DNA of 64,000 bases from assembly GCA_017411715.1 (NCBI GenBank), contig JAFQPO010000012.1:1-64000 (forward strand), written 5' to 3'. A model generated the notes under the pieces. That model ran no database searches. It saw only the letters and a list, made by a program, of their open reading frames with translations, and had not been told where the DNA came from. The position numbers and the translations under genes are program-made. Source of the stretch: Bacilli bacterium. Lineage in GTDB: Bacteria; Bacillota_I; Bacilli_A; ML615J-28; CAG-313. Positions 40,001 through 47,335 of the stretch are shown here, in pieces (position 1 is the first letter of the stretch; every line of letters begins with the position of its first letter).

Positions 40001-43000
40001 TACATATGATTTATATGCAAAATGGAATCCAATCCAATATACAATCACATATGAATTAAATGATGGTGTTACATCAGAGGACTTAATTGAAACTTATAAT
40101 GTTGAATCAGAAACTATTGTATTACCAATTCTAACAAAAGAAGGTTATACATTTATCGGATGGTATAACAATGAAGATTTTGAAGGATCAGTTATAACAA
40201 GTATCTCAACTGGATCATATGGAAATATTAGCTTGTATGCTTGCTTTGTAGCTAATGCAACTACAACAGTTACATATGAAATGAATGGTGGACATATACC
40301 AACTTATTCAGAATTTGTTTTAGGTGGCTATAATAGTTATGGTTCAGGTAAAAATACACCTTATTACTTGATGGTTATTACTACATCATCTAGTACTGTC
40401 ACTAATAAATATTGGTCAAGAATGTTAGTAAAAGAAGTATCAACCGGTATCTATAAAGCAGTTCATGCACAATTAGATGGAAATATTACTTATACTGGTG
40501 AATATGATTATATAATAGGTACAAATACTGATACTGGTCATGATGCTGCTACTTATGCTGTTATTCAACCATTAATTCAAGAAGTGATAAATGGTAAAGA
40601 ATTATATTTAACATTTACTCTTCCTGCAAGTACTGGTGCAAAACAAACAGCAGTGAAAGTTTATGAATCATATCCAACAAATGTCATTGAATATAAAAAT
40701 GATACTAATCAATTATTAGCAGTTTCGAAAAAAGGATATACATTTGATGGATGGTATGCTGAACCAGAATGCGAAAATATAGTTGAATCAATTACTATTG
40801 GTGAAGAAAATGCATCAATTAGTTTATATGCTAAATGGACTATTAATGAATATACAGTGGCATTAGATTATAATGATGGATCAGATTTTGATATTATGTC
40901 TTTAGAAGAATTCACCAAGATGATTCTTAATGACTTTAATACATATGGTGAATCATCAACAGTAACAACAAAAGAAAACTTTAAATCAACATCTCATCCT
41001 CAAATCAAAACAGTATTTGATGATGCAGAAATGCTTGCAAAATACAAATGGTTCTTTGAATTTGCAATTGCAGAAATGACAATTGCTGCAGAACTTAGTG
41101 GTGATGACGAATATCTTGCTGATACAATTGGCATGTATGAAAGACTAATTGCTGGTGATACTGTAGCAATTACTGAAGCAGTTTACGCAGATGAAAGAAC
41201 AGCGTTCCGTTGGTGGGTTGAAGGATTATTAAACGAAACTAAACGCACTGGAACTGGAGCATATGATCATTTAATGATCGACTATAGTGTAGCAGCTAAT
41301 TTACAAAGATTCTATAATGCTCAAGGCACAAGTGTTGTTATTACATATGGCGGATCTTTACCAACTCCTACAAGAAGTGGATATGTATTCCAAGGATGGT
41401 ACAATGATGAAGATGTGTTAGTAGAAATTGTAGAATCAAGTCAAACTTTAACAGCAAAATGGGCAGAAGTTTCTGCATACATTGGTGAGACTCCTTATGG
41501 AACAATTCAAGATGCTATTGATGCAGCCCAAGCTGGTGACACAGTAAAAGTATTAGCTGGTACACATAGTGAAAATTTAACAATTTCAACAGCAAATATA
41601 ACACTTGTTGGTCCTAATCAAGGCATTAATCCTAATACTGGATTAAGAAGTGAAGAAGCGATATTAACTGGTAAAATCACTGTTAGTGCTAGCGGACTAT
41701 TAATTGATGGTTTAGCATTTACAGGTGCCGCTACTATTAGTGTTGGTGATGTTGATGGATTTGAATTCTCAAATAATAATATATATGATACAACTGAAGT
41801 TTCAACAGCATGGGTAGAAACAAGTGCATATGCACAAGGATTCATATATATAAAAGGAACAAGTAATTCGAATTTAACTGAAAACTTTGAATTCCATAAT
41901 AACAAATTTGACAACGTATCTGATGTGAATGTATTCTTATCATATATCCAAAATGTTACATTTACAGGCAACGTATTCAATAACTTTGATAGAGATGCTA
42001 TTAGAACTGAAGGCGGATATGTATGTGGTGATTTAATATTTACAAATAATCAATTTACTCAAGATACACTTGGTGCTTATAATGGTATCTACTTCCGTAT
42101 GTATGGTGGACCTGGAACAAATGATACAAGAATTGTTATTGAAAACAATGAATTTGTAAACATTGGTAATAGTTCATCTATATATACAGGCGCAATTAGT
42201 GCTCGTAACTATCAAGAAAAAGGTGCAGATATTAGTATAGTTAATAACCTTTTTGAAGGATGCTATAACTATATTAGAATCCGTAACAATGGTACTGCTG
42301 CTAACCACGCTGCAAGTACATGGGTAGTAAATGTTGAAGACAATGAATTCATTGGTCTTCCAACTGACAACTACTTTGCAAGCCGCAATGGTTCAAGTGG
42401 TGACAATGATTCAACTTGTCCAATCAACACTACATTTGGTGCTAACTACTATGAAGATAACGATGGTAATGTAATTACTGATTTAGCTCCATATGCATCA
42501 ATGTTTAAAGATGTATTAACATATGGTACAGTAGTTCCAGTAAAACCTGGTACATTAATTACAATTACATTTGATACAACTGGTGGAACAGCGATTGATC
42601 CAATCACTCAAGAATGGAACACAGCAGTCACTGCTCCATCTGCTCCTGAAAAAGAAGGATATACATTTACTGGATGGACACCAAGTATTCCATCTACGAT
42701 GCCAGCAGTTAATACTAATATCACTGCAACATGGACAGCAAATGAATATACAATTACATTTGATTCAAATGGTGGAAGTGCGGTTTCTTCAATTACACAA
42801 GGTTATGAAACTGAAGTAACTAAGCCTGCTAACCCAACAAAAGAAGGATATACATTTGCAGGATGGACACCAGAATTACCATCAACAATGCCACTTAATG
42901 GTTTATCTGTTGTAGCACAATGGACACCAGAACTATATAATATTTCATATATATTAGATGGTGGCGTACTTGTAAACGCTATTGATAATTACACTATTGA

Positions 43001-44336
43001 AACTGACACATTCACATTAGAAAATCCTACAAAAGATGGTTATGAATTTATTGGATGGACTTGGAATGAACAATCAGAACCTCAACTAACTGTTACAATT
43101 ACTAAGGGTTCAATAGGTAATAAAGAATATACTGCAAACTGGCAAGCAGCACTAGCTACTAAGACTACACTAACTAAAATTACAAATGTTAGCCAATTAT
43201 ATGATGGTGCTCAAATAATATTAACGTATAATGATGAAGCTTCAATGGGTGAACAAAGTGGTAATTATCGTGCTAAAGTAGCTATTAGTGATATTTCTGA
43301 TGTTGATACAGTTTTATCAACTGTTCAAATTATTACACTAGTTCAAAGTGGTGATTATTGGCTATTAAAAGTTTCTGATACTGAATATTTAATGTTAGAT
43401 TCTGAAAATAACTATTTGAAAACTAGTACTTCTATGGATGCAAAATCAAAATGGACTATTTCTGCATCAGATGGAAAATTAATCATAACAAATAGTTCAT
43501 ATACAACAAGAATATTACAATACAATGCTAGTAGTCCAAGATTTGCGTGTTATAAAGGAACTCAACAAAATCCAATTGGTTATATTATTGGGTCAGAAGT
43601 TATAGATCCTTCTGTACATCAACATACTGAATGTCCATATTGTGGCAAATGTATTGCTGATGATTGCGACGGAACATCAGATGAAAAATGTTCAAAAACT
43701 AATGTAACACTAACATTTGATGCAAATAGTGGTGATGGGACAATTTCTAGTATAACTCAATGTTCTGGCTCTGAGTTTGTAATACCTAATTGTTCTGGCT
43801 TCAGTAAAGATGGTTACACTTTAGAAGGTTTAACTATAACTAGTGATGGTGCAGGAACTGTATATAATGAAGGAGATAAAATCGAATTAGATTCTAACGC
43901 AACATTATACGCTAAATGGAAAGAGAATGGATCATCAGATTCTGAACCAATTACTGAATCAATTAGTATCATTGCTACTGGTGGTTCTTTATCCGGCACA
44001 ACAATAACTTGGGAAGGAACTAATTTTACATTCATAAATTCTAAAGGATCTAGTTCTACTGCAATTAGAACAAGTGATTCTGATCATTATCGCATCTACG
44101 CAAAAAGTGATGTAACTATTAGTGCTAAAGGTGGTAAAACTATAACTAAAGTTGCATTTACCGCAACATCATCTTCATATGCTAATGTTTTAGTAACTTC
44201 TGCTAATGGTGCTGATTATACAGCATCTGCTAGCGGTTCTATAGTAACTATAACATTTACTAGTGGTGTCGAAAATGTTAATTTTACAGCGTCAGCACAA
44301 ACAAGAATAAATAAAATTGAAGTTGAGTTACAATAA
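31074..44336 (+). CDS. giant InlB-repeat (Listeria-Bacteroides repeat) surface lipoprotein
   Basis: This 4420-residue protein starts at ATG 31074 after AGGAGGAG. The signal peptide ends in the lipobox VVSAC. Roughly 30 InlB B-repeats (Flg_new type) follow, each with a GYTFxGW core and ending in YAKW/TANW-like strands. Set between or inside them are two OB-fold-like segments (33637-34160), an Ig-like segment (34840-35090), three copies of a module of about 140 residues (34380-34830, 35320-35775, 43160-43600), three helical insertions (about 37210-37600, 39448-39860, 40885-41330), two beta insertions (about 37790-38230, 40290-40730), a parallel beta-helix (41480-42480; IGETPYGTIQDAIDAAQAGD), a Cys/His module (43617-43700) and a beta-rich C-terminal domain. 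No LPXTG is present. It probably acts as an adhesin or polymer binder at the surface. Confidence 0.9.
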   Translation: MVKFIQKTNKICLFIFMFLAFLVVSACSLDHEKQEVTTYTVTFKVESTEELLTTITNPVTTRIKEKDIVVDGSYIPDGYGYTWYSYVNSEYKEVKLIDINYTTTVYLHLVAKEYSVKFYDGANLLSKVGYNVDETVVLPTPSKDGYKFLGWYSDQELTEKVESFVMGASDASFYAKWEKTATAKKVHFVYGNVDIEVENAYPGEHILEIEAPKKEGYDFVGWYKDAELTEEFDFEHELMPESDISIYAKYEKATYTVTLVSGVSGFDLTEKSFKYGELITGLFTEAEEAYLATLSDYTFSGWYLDSGLTEKLNVLSMPAQDITLYAKWQVEGLTLYVQDKVYAVVKGQVGDDISTQRPADPQVDGYEFGGWFDSFGQEFVFDVLPSNNVEVHAKLTPITYTISYDADGGELENQILSYNVETPSFTLAIPSKSGYTFLGWKNQYGQTISEVALGSTGNLELTAQWRINGYNVRYYVDGKLVHTDSYQFGDEVVKYSEPTKVGYTFSGWSEIPTTMPAVDVRVDGTFTINQYTITFDSNGGSQVSAITQDYNSIVTKPANPTRTGYTFAGWTPSVPANMPAENITLTANWTINQYTITFDTKGGSEVAAITKDYNAAIGDIAQPTKTGYTFAGWDKAIPTNMPAENVTITANWTINSYKVFYYVDGVLTYTDIYDYSEATSLRANESKVGYTFSGWSTIPANMPAVDVRVDGAFTINQYTITFDSNGGSQVSAITQDYNTSVSAPADPTRIGYTFAGWTPSVPATMPAENITLTANWTANSYAIAVSISNAETIGIPTEADYDSEVEFSVNPTVGYSIVKVTHNGVELPLVNGVYKFVVETTNNVVVETIVSKANVALTVPVNTEVKITGIVSRIYQEWDSGYGNMSVYLTDNTGTILAFRISEQVELGWEIEVTGKIGSYDSVNQIAQGSTTRVIAENSYETVYTVTEALAAAPGTPVHIEAVVESIETPWNEQYGNISVYISDGANSILVYRTEEHVYVGDKVVVEGTLVLYDGALQIDKSTVDILPPANVNITWDYENITVAPTPTTVSGGEIVEFTIQPSVDYEVVGVRVGDQELTETNGKYSFTALRDCEVVITTLEKGLWYLVTDAEMLSEGDMVIIVAKGYNFALSTNQKTNNRGEAAIVKSGDTIESISESVQKLILKAGTVANTFAFYTGSGYLYAAASGSNYLKTQSTLDANGSWKITINANGVASVVASGENTNNILKYNDASKLFAAYTSGQKDISIYKYSTNQQRANDIVDSIDLIDSTLLDIELPQNVGLVWSIKETTSAAIIDGTTLKVYPSASQDTNITLVATVTIGEKAAVKEFDLTIEKLRYATATYNLNGGLGEVEAQTEIATSTITLPTPDEMDGYRFLGWSDGTNVYVAGAAHCLEEDIEFVAVWEKIPTAGDAKSFQKVTSSKSDWSGKYLIVYEAGKKALKGSLTSLDATNNNMAVSISNGQIVHTDTLEANIVTIAKNGSSYTIQTASGYYIGQSSNANGLKSSKTTKYANTISMNSSDKSINFISGGAYLRFNASSDQNRFRYFKSGTYANQKAIHLYELVETVLPSEYNLTFNSNGGSSISKVTAAPETTVKLTDAHIPTKVGHTFDGWYLQPDFSGSKVVSVLLTDDVTLYAKWNVNSYNINYYVEGALVHTDTYDYNAAITPIAVEDRIGYTFSWENLPTNMPANNVDVYGTYSVNSYDVIYVIDGEEVHKDTYTYGASITPYEAPAKVGHTFSGWSTIPATMPAENIEITGTYNVNSYELTYVIDGEEVHKDTYTYGASITPYEAPAKVGHTFSGWSTIPATMPAENIEITGTYNVNSYELTYVVDGEEVHKDTYTYGATITPHEAPTKVGYTFNNWVGIPVTMPAEDVIATASWTVNKYEINSTVSNAEITGLPEEADYGTEISFTIETSTGYSVVSVTYNGELLESENGTYTFTVGTTNEIVVTTQVNKYEINNFVTNAEITGLPEEADYGTEVSFTVTASTGYLVVSVTYNVALLELVDGTYTFTVGTTNEVIVTTQAEEYTISYDIDGGIVNIDTVIADFLNDYNTARGKSHTIDSFYELGQWGEIGDASIFLYNSTYRAKWAWLVDYIASVASSANKSAWTKFNNFNSQSELNADNGNNIYRIAYELRGWVGQKQYTQNSNFKTADYSQANVQSAIWNYMAQKSYTIESDTIELPSVTKFGYIFDGWFIDGEKVTSIPTGSIGNKEVVAQFTLQKNTFELVVDGGTLPESYYEEVPAHVNSTLNLSIYDNVGNASGTYLCDTSIVSKNSLRWQYKILLNKVGNGWYEIVAEDAAKAGINTAASNAGVTWTHALSNAGSNITTQFTVGEYIYIAGEPSVGDTNIAAIVSHSTEMKTQMKTLVYGPLMPHTLGTPVKEHHTFGGWYTNAEFTGEQVTVLDNQWQDLVLYAKWTSNQYTINSTIENAEIVGLPQESIYGVEVSFTIETSTGYSVVSVTYNGELLESENGTYTFTVGTTNEIVVTTEIQEYTITFDTDGGNDIAPITQNYGTDITAPADPVKEGYTFTGWLPNIPDTMPVGGLTVVAQWVVDKAQVIFKIDEETTYQVIEGDFGTPFDAPADPEKEGYIFAGWDQEIPATIPASPLIITAKWTPKSYEVTFDSNDGSLVEKQTINYNEKVTVPSVPTKVGYTFVEWQLEGVAYDFDTPVQKSFTLTAKWNVVTYTIAYELNGGSATGLVEEYNVETETFNLVTPTLANYTFDGWYETDDFSTEKVENIEQGTTGNKTLYAKWVENNNVQINYHYENGAFNSVKVPANTYATYEELAAEILADFNTYKGSSYTAESLYAVGSWGSPTDDVVKFFYDATYGAKWAWLFEVLKDYTGSENNKEAINKLLASPTFASYQGIGSAYSDSYKYAIAYELRGLVYGAQYTKNGSYHTVDYSSNVVRNAILDYINTNRLTYVKSYENVTLKELKSLRNGYEFEGWYTESTFENKVQNIEVTEGSNTYDLYAKWNPIQYTITYELNDGVTSEDLIETYNVESETIVLPILTKEGYTFIGWYNNEDFEGSVITSISTGSYGNISLYACFVANATTTVTYEMNGGHIPTYSEFVLGGYNSYGSGKNTPYYLMVITTSSSTVTNKYWSRMLVKEVSTGIYKAVHAQLDGNITYTGEYDYIIGTNTDTGHDAATYAVIQPLIQEVINGKELYLTFTLPASTGAKQTAVKVYESYPTNVIEYKNDTNQLLAVSKKGYTFDGWYAEPECENIVESITIGEENASISLYAKWTINEYTVALDYNDGSDFDIMSLEEFTKMILNDFNTYGESSTVTTKENFKSTSHPQIKTVFDDAEMLAKYKWFFEFAIAEMTIAAELSGDDEYLADTIGMYERLIAGDTVAITEAVYADERTAFRWWVEGLLNETKRTGTGAYDHLMIDYSVAANLQRFYNAQGTSVVITYGGSLPTPTRSGYVFQGWYNDEDVLVEIVESSQTLTAKWAEVSAYIGETPYGTIQDAIDAAQAGDTVKVLAGTHSENLTISTANITLVGPNQGINPNTGLRSEEAILTGKITVSASGLLIDGLAFTGAATISVGDVDGFEFSNNNIYDTTEVSTAWVETSAYAQGFIYIKGTSNSNLTENFEFHNNKFDNVSDVNVFLSYIQNVTFTGNVFNNFDRDAIRTEGGYVCGDLIFTNNQFTQDTLGAYNGIYFRMYGGPGTNDTRIVIENNEFVNIGNSSSIYTGAISARNYQEKGADISIVNNLFEGCYNYIRIRNNGTAANHAASTWVVNVEDNEFIGLPTDNYFASRNGSSGDNDSTCPINTTFGANYYEDNDGNVITDLAPYASMFKDVLTYGTVVPVKPGTLITITFDTTGGTAIDPITQEWNTAVTAPSAPEKEGYTFTGWTPSIPSTMPAVNTNITATWTANEYTITFDSNGGSAVSSITQGYETEVTKPANPTKEGYTFAGWTPELPSTMPLNGLSVVAQWTPELYNISYILDGGVLVNAIDNYTIETDTFTLENPTKDGYEFIGWTWNEQSEPQLTVTITKGSIGNKEYTANWQAALATKTTLTKITNVSQLYDGAQIILTYNDEASMGEQSGNYRAKVAISDISDVDTVLSTVQIITLVQSGDYWLLKVSDTEYLMLDSENNYLKTSTSMDAKSKWTISASDGKLIITNSSYTTRILQYNASSPRFACYKGTQQNPIGYIIGSEVIDPSVHQHTECPYCGKCIADDCDGTSDEKCSKTNVTLTFDANSGDGTISSITQCSGSEFVIPNCSGFSKDGYTLEGLTITSDGAGTVYNEGDKIELDSNATLYAKWKENGSSDSEPITESISIIATGGSLSGTTITWEGTNFTFINSKGSSSTAIRTSDSDHYRIYAKSDVTISAKGGKTITKVAFTATSSSYANVLVTSANGADYTASASGSIVTITFTSGVENVNFTASAQTRINKIEVELQ
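36177..36725 (+). repeat. three tandem 183-bp InlB repeats
   Basis: Units begin at 36177, 36360 and 36543, a spacing of exactly 183 bp (61 codons). Copies 1 and 2 are nearly identical in DNA; copy 3 diverges toward its end. Each encodes GEEVHKDTYTYGA and KVGHTFSGWSTIPATMPAEN or close variants. This indicates recent unit duplication inside the gene. Confidence 0.92.
36808..38558 (+). repeat. identical 131-bp direct repeats within the giant gene
   Basis: Bases 36808-36938 and 38428-38558 appear identical over 131 bp although they are 1620 bp apart. The encoded unit (TGYSVVSVTYNGELLESENG and flanks) belongs to a second repeat type, of which more diverged copies start near 33409 and 36947. Lack of synonymous change suggests recent duplication or gene conversion. 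Confidence 0.88.
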
Positions 44337-44372
44337 TGTAAAAAGGAATCCTATTTTGGATTCCTTTTTACA
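44337..44372 (+). terminator. terminator after the giant lipoprotein gene
   Basis: A 15-bp perfect stem, TGTAAAAAGGAATCC with GGATTCCTTTTTACA, encloses a TATTTT loop and begins directly after the stop codon. Confidence 0.9.
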
Positions 44373-44397
44373 TTATTAGATAATATTTGCTAAAGGG

Positions 44398-44426
44398 TTG
44401 AAAAAATTCGAATATGCGTGTATAAT
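44398..44426 (+). promoter_or_regulatory. promoter of the secreted nuclease gene
   Basis: TTGAAA (44398-44403) and TATAAT (44421-44426) have a 17-bp spacer. GGAGGAT and the ATG follow 11-22 bp later. Confidence 0.82.
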
Positions 44427-44447
44427 AGGCTTATAATGGAGGATATT

Positions 44448-46016
44448 ATGAAAAATAGAAAATTATTGTTTATTTCTTTTCTTTTATTAATTTGTTTAAT
44501 ATTTACTGGATGTGAAATGGCTACGCCTAGTACAGAAGGTGTTAAAAAAATATCACTTGAAGAAAGCTATTTTCCAAGTGAAGTAGTAGTTGGTACTTTT
44601 GATGCATCCAAGTGTAAAATACGTGTACATTATACTGATGGTACAACATCTTTAGAAAAATGTACAATTAGTGAAGCTGATCAAGCTTTATTTAATGAAG
44701 TTGGAACACATGCTATTAAAGTTACATACTTATCATATAAACTTACTTATAATGTTACTGTAATGGAAAAACCAGCTGAAAAGCAACCGATTGATTATAT
44801 TAATGATGCGATTGCTTCAATTGATATTCCAAGTGAAGTAAGTATGAATTTCAGCTTACCAACATTATTAAAAGGTGTAAGTATTAGTTGGGGTTCTAAT
44901 AGTCAATATATTAGTGTATCAGGTAAAAATGCTACTGTAACCAGACCTGAAAATGGTTTAGGTGATAAGTATGCTACACTTACTGCTGATTTAACATATG
45001 CTGGTGTTACTCATAGTGTTGACTATGTTATAAAAGTTTTAGAATCAACTGTTGTACTTCCAACACCTGCTGAAATTATTGCTGGGGCTAAATCTAAAAT
45101 AAATGTATTAGGTGAAGTAACAACTGACTTCTCTGTATTAACAACAGTAGAAGGTGTAAGTGTTAAATGGTCTTCATCTAATAGTAGTTACCTAATTGTA
45201 AATGGTGGAACTATTAAAGTAGTTCGTCCAACTGATAAAAATGTTACTGTTACTTTAACCGCAACATTCTCATATTTAGGTGAAACTGATACAGAAACTT
45301 ATCAAGTAACTGTTATCAAAAAAGAAGAAGTAGTTGAAAGCTTATATAATGGAACATATTATAATGGTATTAATTTAGATGCTGCTAAGGCTGTATTAAA
45401 ATCATCTTTACGTACTTTAATTAGTAACCAAAAAGCATCAAGTTATTCAGGCCTTAAAACAATTTTCCCTAAATCTGATGCATCTTTAACAGATAGTAGT
45501 AAGATGATTTTATTCTATTCTGGTCTTGAAGTTCCAGCTACATGGAATGGAAATATTATGAACCGCGAACACGTATGGCCTAAGAGTTTAGGTTGGTTCA
45601 ATGAAAGTGGTGCTGGTAGTGATGCTCATCATATTCGTCCTACTGACCCTACAGTAAATTCTACTCGTGGTAATATTAAATTTGGTAACGTTAATGGTGG
45701 AACTCCTGCTTATACTAATGCCGAAAATGGTAGAATTGATTCAGGATGCCGTTATGGTGGTGGATATTTTGAACCACGTGATGATGTTAAAGGTGACGTT
45801 GCGAGAATCATTTTCTATCTAATGATCGCATATTCTAATGCTGATAGTTATAGTTTTACAAGTGTTTCATCTGGTGTTAAAGTGTTACTTGAATGGCATG
45901 AAGCAGACCCAGTTGACGCATGGGAAATGAATCGTAATAATGTTGTTGAAACATTCCAAAAAAATAGAAATCCATTTATTGACTATCCTCATCTTGCAAA
46001 TGTATTATTTGGGTAA
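44448..46016 (+). CDS. lipoprotein extracellular endonuclease I family, with Ig-like modules
   Basis: This is a 522-residue lipoprotein. The signal peptide carries the lipobox FTGC. A Big-like segment (residues 25-105) and two atrophied Ig-like modules (about 110-195 and 205-290; VSISWGSNSQYISVSGKN, VSVKWSSSNSSYLIVNGG) precede the catalytic domain (about 300-522). The latter has the His-Me-type signature NREHVWPKSLG and SDAHHIRPTDPTVNSTRGN, then EPRDDVKGDVARIIFYL and a C-terminal RNPFIDYPHLANV. It matches secreted EndA/YurI (BsnA)-type nucleases that degrade DNA/RNA outside the cell. The preceding giant lipoprotein contains OB-fold-like segments, so joint nucleic-acid capture is conceivable. 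lysA begins 3 bp after its stop. Confidence 0.92.
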   Translation: MKNRKLLFISFLLLICLIFTGCEMATPSTEGVKKISLEESYFPSEVVVGTFDASKCKIRVHYTDGTTSLEKCTISEADQALFNEVGTHAIKVTYLSYKLTYNVTVMEKPAEKQPIDYINDAIASIDIPSEVSMNFSLPTLLKGVSISWGSNSQYISVSGKNATVTRPENGLGDKYATLTADLTYAGVTHSVDYVIKVLESTVVLPTPAEIIAGAKSKINVLGEVTTDFSVLTTVEGVSVKWSSSNSSYLIVNGGTIKVVRPTDKNVTVTLTATFSYLGETDTETYQVTVIKKEEVVESLYNGTYYNGINLDAAKAVLKSSLRTLISNQKASSYSGLKTIFPKSDASLTDSSKMILFYSGLEVPATWNGNIMNREHVWPKSLGWFNESGAGSDAHHIRPTDPTVNSTRGNIKFGNVNGGTPAYTNAENGRIDSGCRYGGGYFEPRDDVKGDVARIIFYLMIAYSNADSYSFTSVSSGVKVLLEWHEADPVDAWEMNRNNVVETFQKNRNPFIDYPHLANVLFG

Positions 46017-46019
46017 AAT

Positions 46020-47300
46020 ATGAAAACTAAAAATCTAAATGTCGTAAACAATAAATTACAACTAGGAAAATATCCTTTAGAATCTTTAGCATCTAAATAT
46101 GGTACTCCCCTATATGTTTATGATCAATTAGGCATAGAAAGTAAGATGGATATCTTTGAAGATGCTTTTAGAAGTAGTAAATTTAAAACTTGTTTAGTAT
46201 ATGCATCAAAAGCATTTCTTGCGCCATACTTTTGTAATATCTTAAATAATAGAAGTTGGTATCAAGACGCAACATCAATTGGTGATATATATGTTATGCT
46301 TGAGTCAGGATTTGATGCTAGTCGTATTGTATATCATGGTAACAATAAAAAAGATAGTGAATTAGAGTTTGCTGTTAAATGTGGTGTTGGTAGAATCGTT
46401 GTTGATAATATTAATGAGTTAAATCGTTTAATTAAAATATGTCAAAAGCTAAATCAAAAAGTTGACACATTATTTAGAGTAAATCCTGGAATTGAAGCTC
46501 ATACACACTATTACATTCAAACTTCGCTTCTATCTAGTAAATTTGGTGAAAGTATTTTTGATTTAGATTTAATTAAAAAAATAGTTGAAGTTTACAAACA
46601 TAATGAGTATGTTAGTTTAAAAGGATTTCATTCACATATAGGATCACAAATATCTGATGAAAAGAGTTTTGTTGAAAACGCCAAAGTTATGTGTGAATTT
46701 ACATCTAATGTAAGTTCATTGTGTAATTATCCATTAACTGAACTTAATTTAGGTGGCGGATTTGGCATTAAGTATCTAGAAAATGATCCAGATGTTAATT
46801 TAAAACATATGCTTTCATCAATTATTGAAACAGTTGAAGCAAGCGGTTTAAGTTTAGAAAAATTATATATCGAACCTGGCCGTAGCGTAGTTGGTGATAG
46901 TGGGTTAACTCTTTATACCGCATCATATGTTAAAAAAACTTATGGTGGTAAAAACTATTTGTTTGTTGATGGTGGTATGACTGATAATATTAGACCTGCT
47001 TTATATAATGCGGCATACACTGTTGAGAATGCTTCAAATGTTAGCGGAGAAAAAGATTTGAAAGTTGACGTTGTTGGTCGTTGCTGTGAATCTGGTGATA
47101 TAGTTGCTAAAGATACATATATCAATGATGTAAAAGAAAATGATTGTATTGTTGTATATTCAACAGGTGCATATTGTCATAGCATGAGTTCTAATTATAA
47201 TAGCATGTTAAAACCAGCTGTTATCTTTGTTGATGATGATATTCATGTAGTATCACGTAGAGAAGAACTTAGTGATCTAATGAAGTTATATGAAAAATAA
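46020..47300 (+). CDS. lysA: diaminopimelate decarboxylase-like PLP enzyme
   Basis: This 426-residue fold III PLP decarboxylase has the PLP lysine in CLVYASKAFLAPYF, HSHIGSQI, the phosphate-binding LGGGFGI, YIEPGRSVVGDSGLTLYTAS, the CESGD motif in VVGRCCESGDIV and a C-terminal YNSMLKPAVI. The CESGD box and EPGRS context fit meso-diaminopimelate decarboxylase, the last step of lysine synthesis. It follows the nuclease gene by 3 bp with no clear promoter. Since it converges on a polyamine gene pair, a related decarboxylation (ornithine/arginine/carboxynorspermidine type) was considered, but the motifs favour LysA. Confidence 0.88.
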   Translation: MKTKNLNVVNNKLQLGKYPLESLASKYGTPLYVYDQLGIESKMDIFEDAFRSSKFKTCLVYASKAFLAPYFCNILNNRSWYQDATSIGDIYVMLESGFDASRIVYHGNNKKDSELEFAVKCGVGRIVVDNINELNRLIKICQKLNQKVDTLFRVNPGIEAHTHYYIQTSLLSSKFGESIFDLDLIKKIVEVYKHNEYVSLKGFHSHIGSQISDEKSFVENAKVMCEFTSNVSSLCNYPLTELNLGGGFGIKYLENDPDVNLKHMLSSIIETVEASGLSLEKLYIEPGRSVVGDSGLTLYTASYVKKTYGGKNYLFVDGGMTDNIRPALYNAAYTVENASNVSGEKDLKVDVVGRCCESGDIVAKDTYINDVKENDCIVVYSTGAYCHSMSSNYNSMLKPAVIFVDDDIHVVSRREELSDLMKLYEK

Positions 47301-47304
47301 AAAG

Positions 47305-47335
47305 ATCCCACATAGGAATATGTGGGATTATTTAT
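47305..47335. terminator. bidirectional terminator between lysA and speD-like gene
   Basis: ATCCCACATA (47305-47314) and TATGTGGGAT (47319-47328) enclose GGAA; A-rich and T-rich flanks serve both strands. Confidence 0.88.

Noticed and set aside
31074-44336. Long minus-strand and alternative-frame open stretches inside the giant gene (for example 36036-36287 and 41618-41980)
   Set aside because: They are shadows of repetitive plus-strand coding sequence, without ribosome sites or recognisable products.
46020-47300. Polyamine-specific PLP decarboxylase in place of LysA
   Set aside because: The CESGD and EPGRS motifs with SKAF lysine context favour diaminopimelate decarboxylase; position next to speD is convergent and not operonic.
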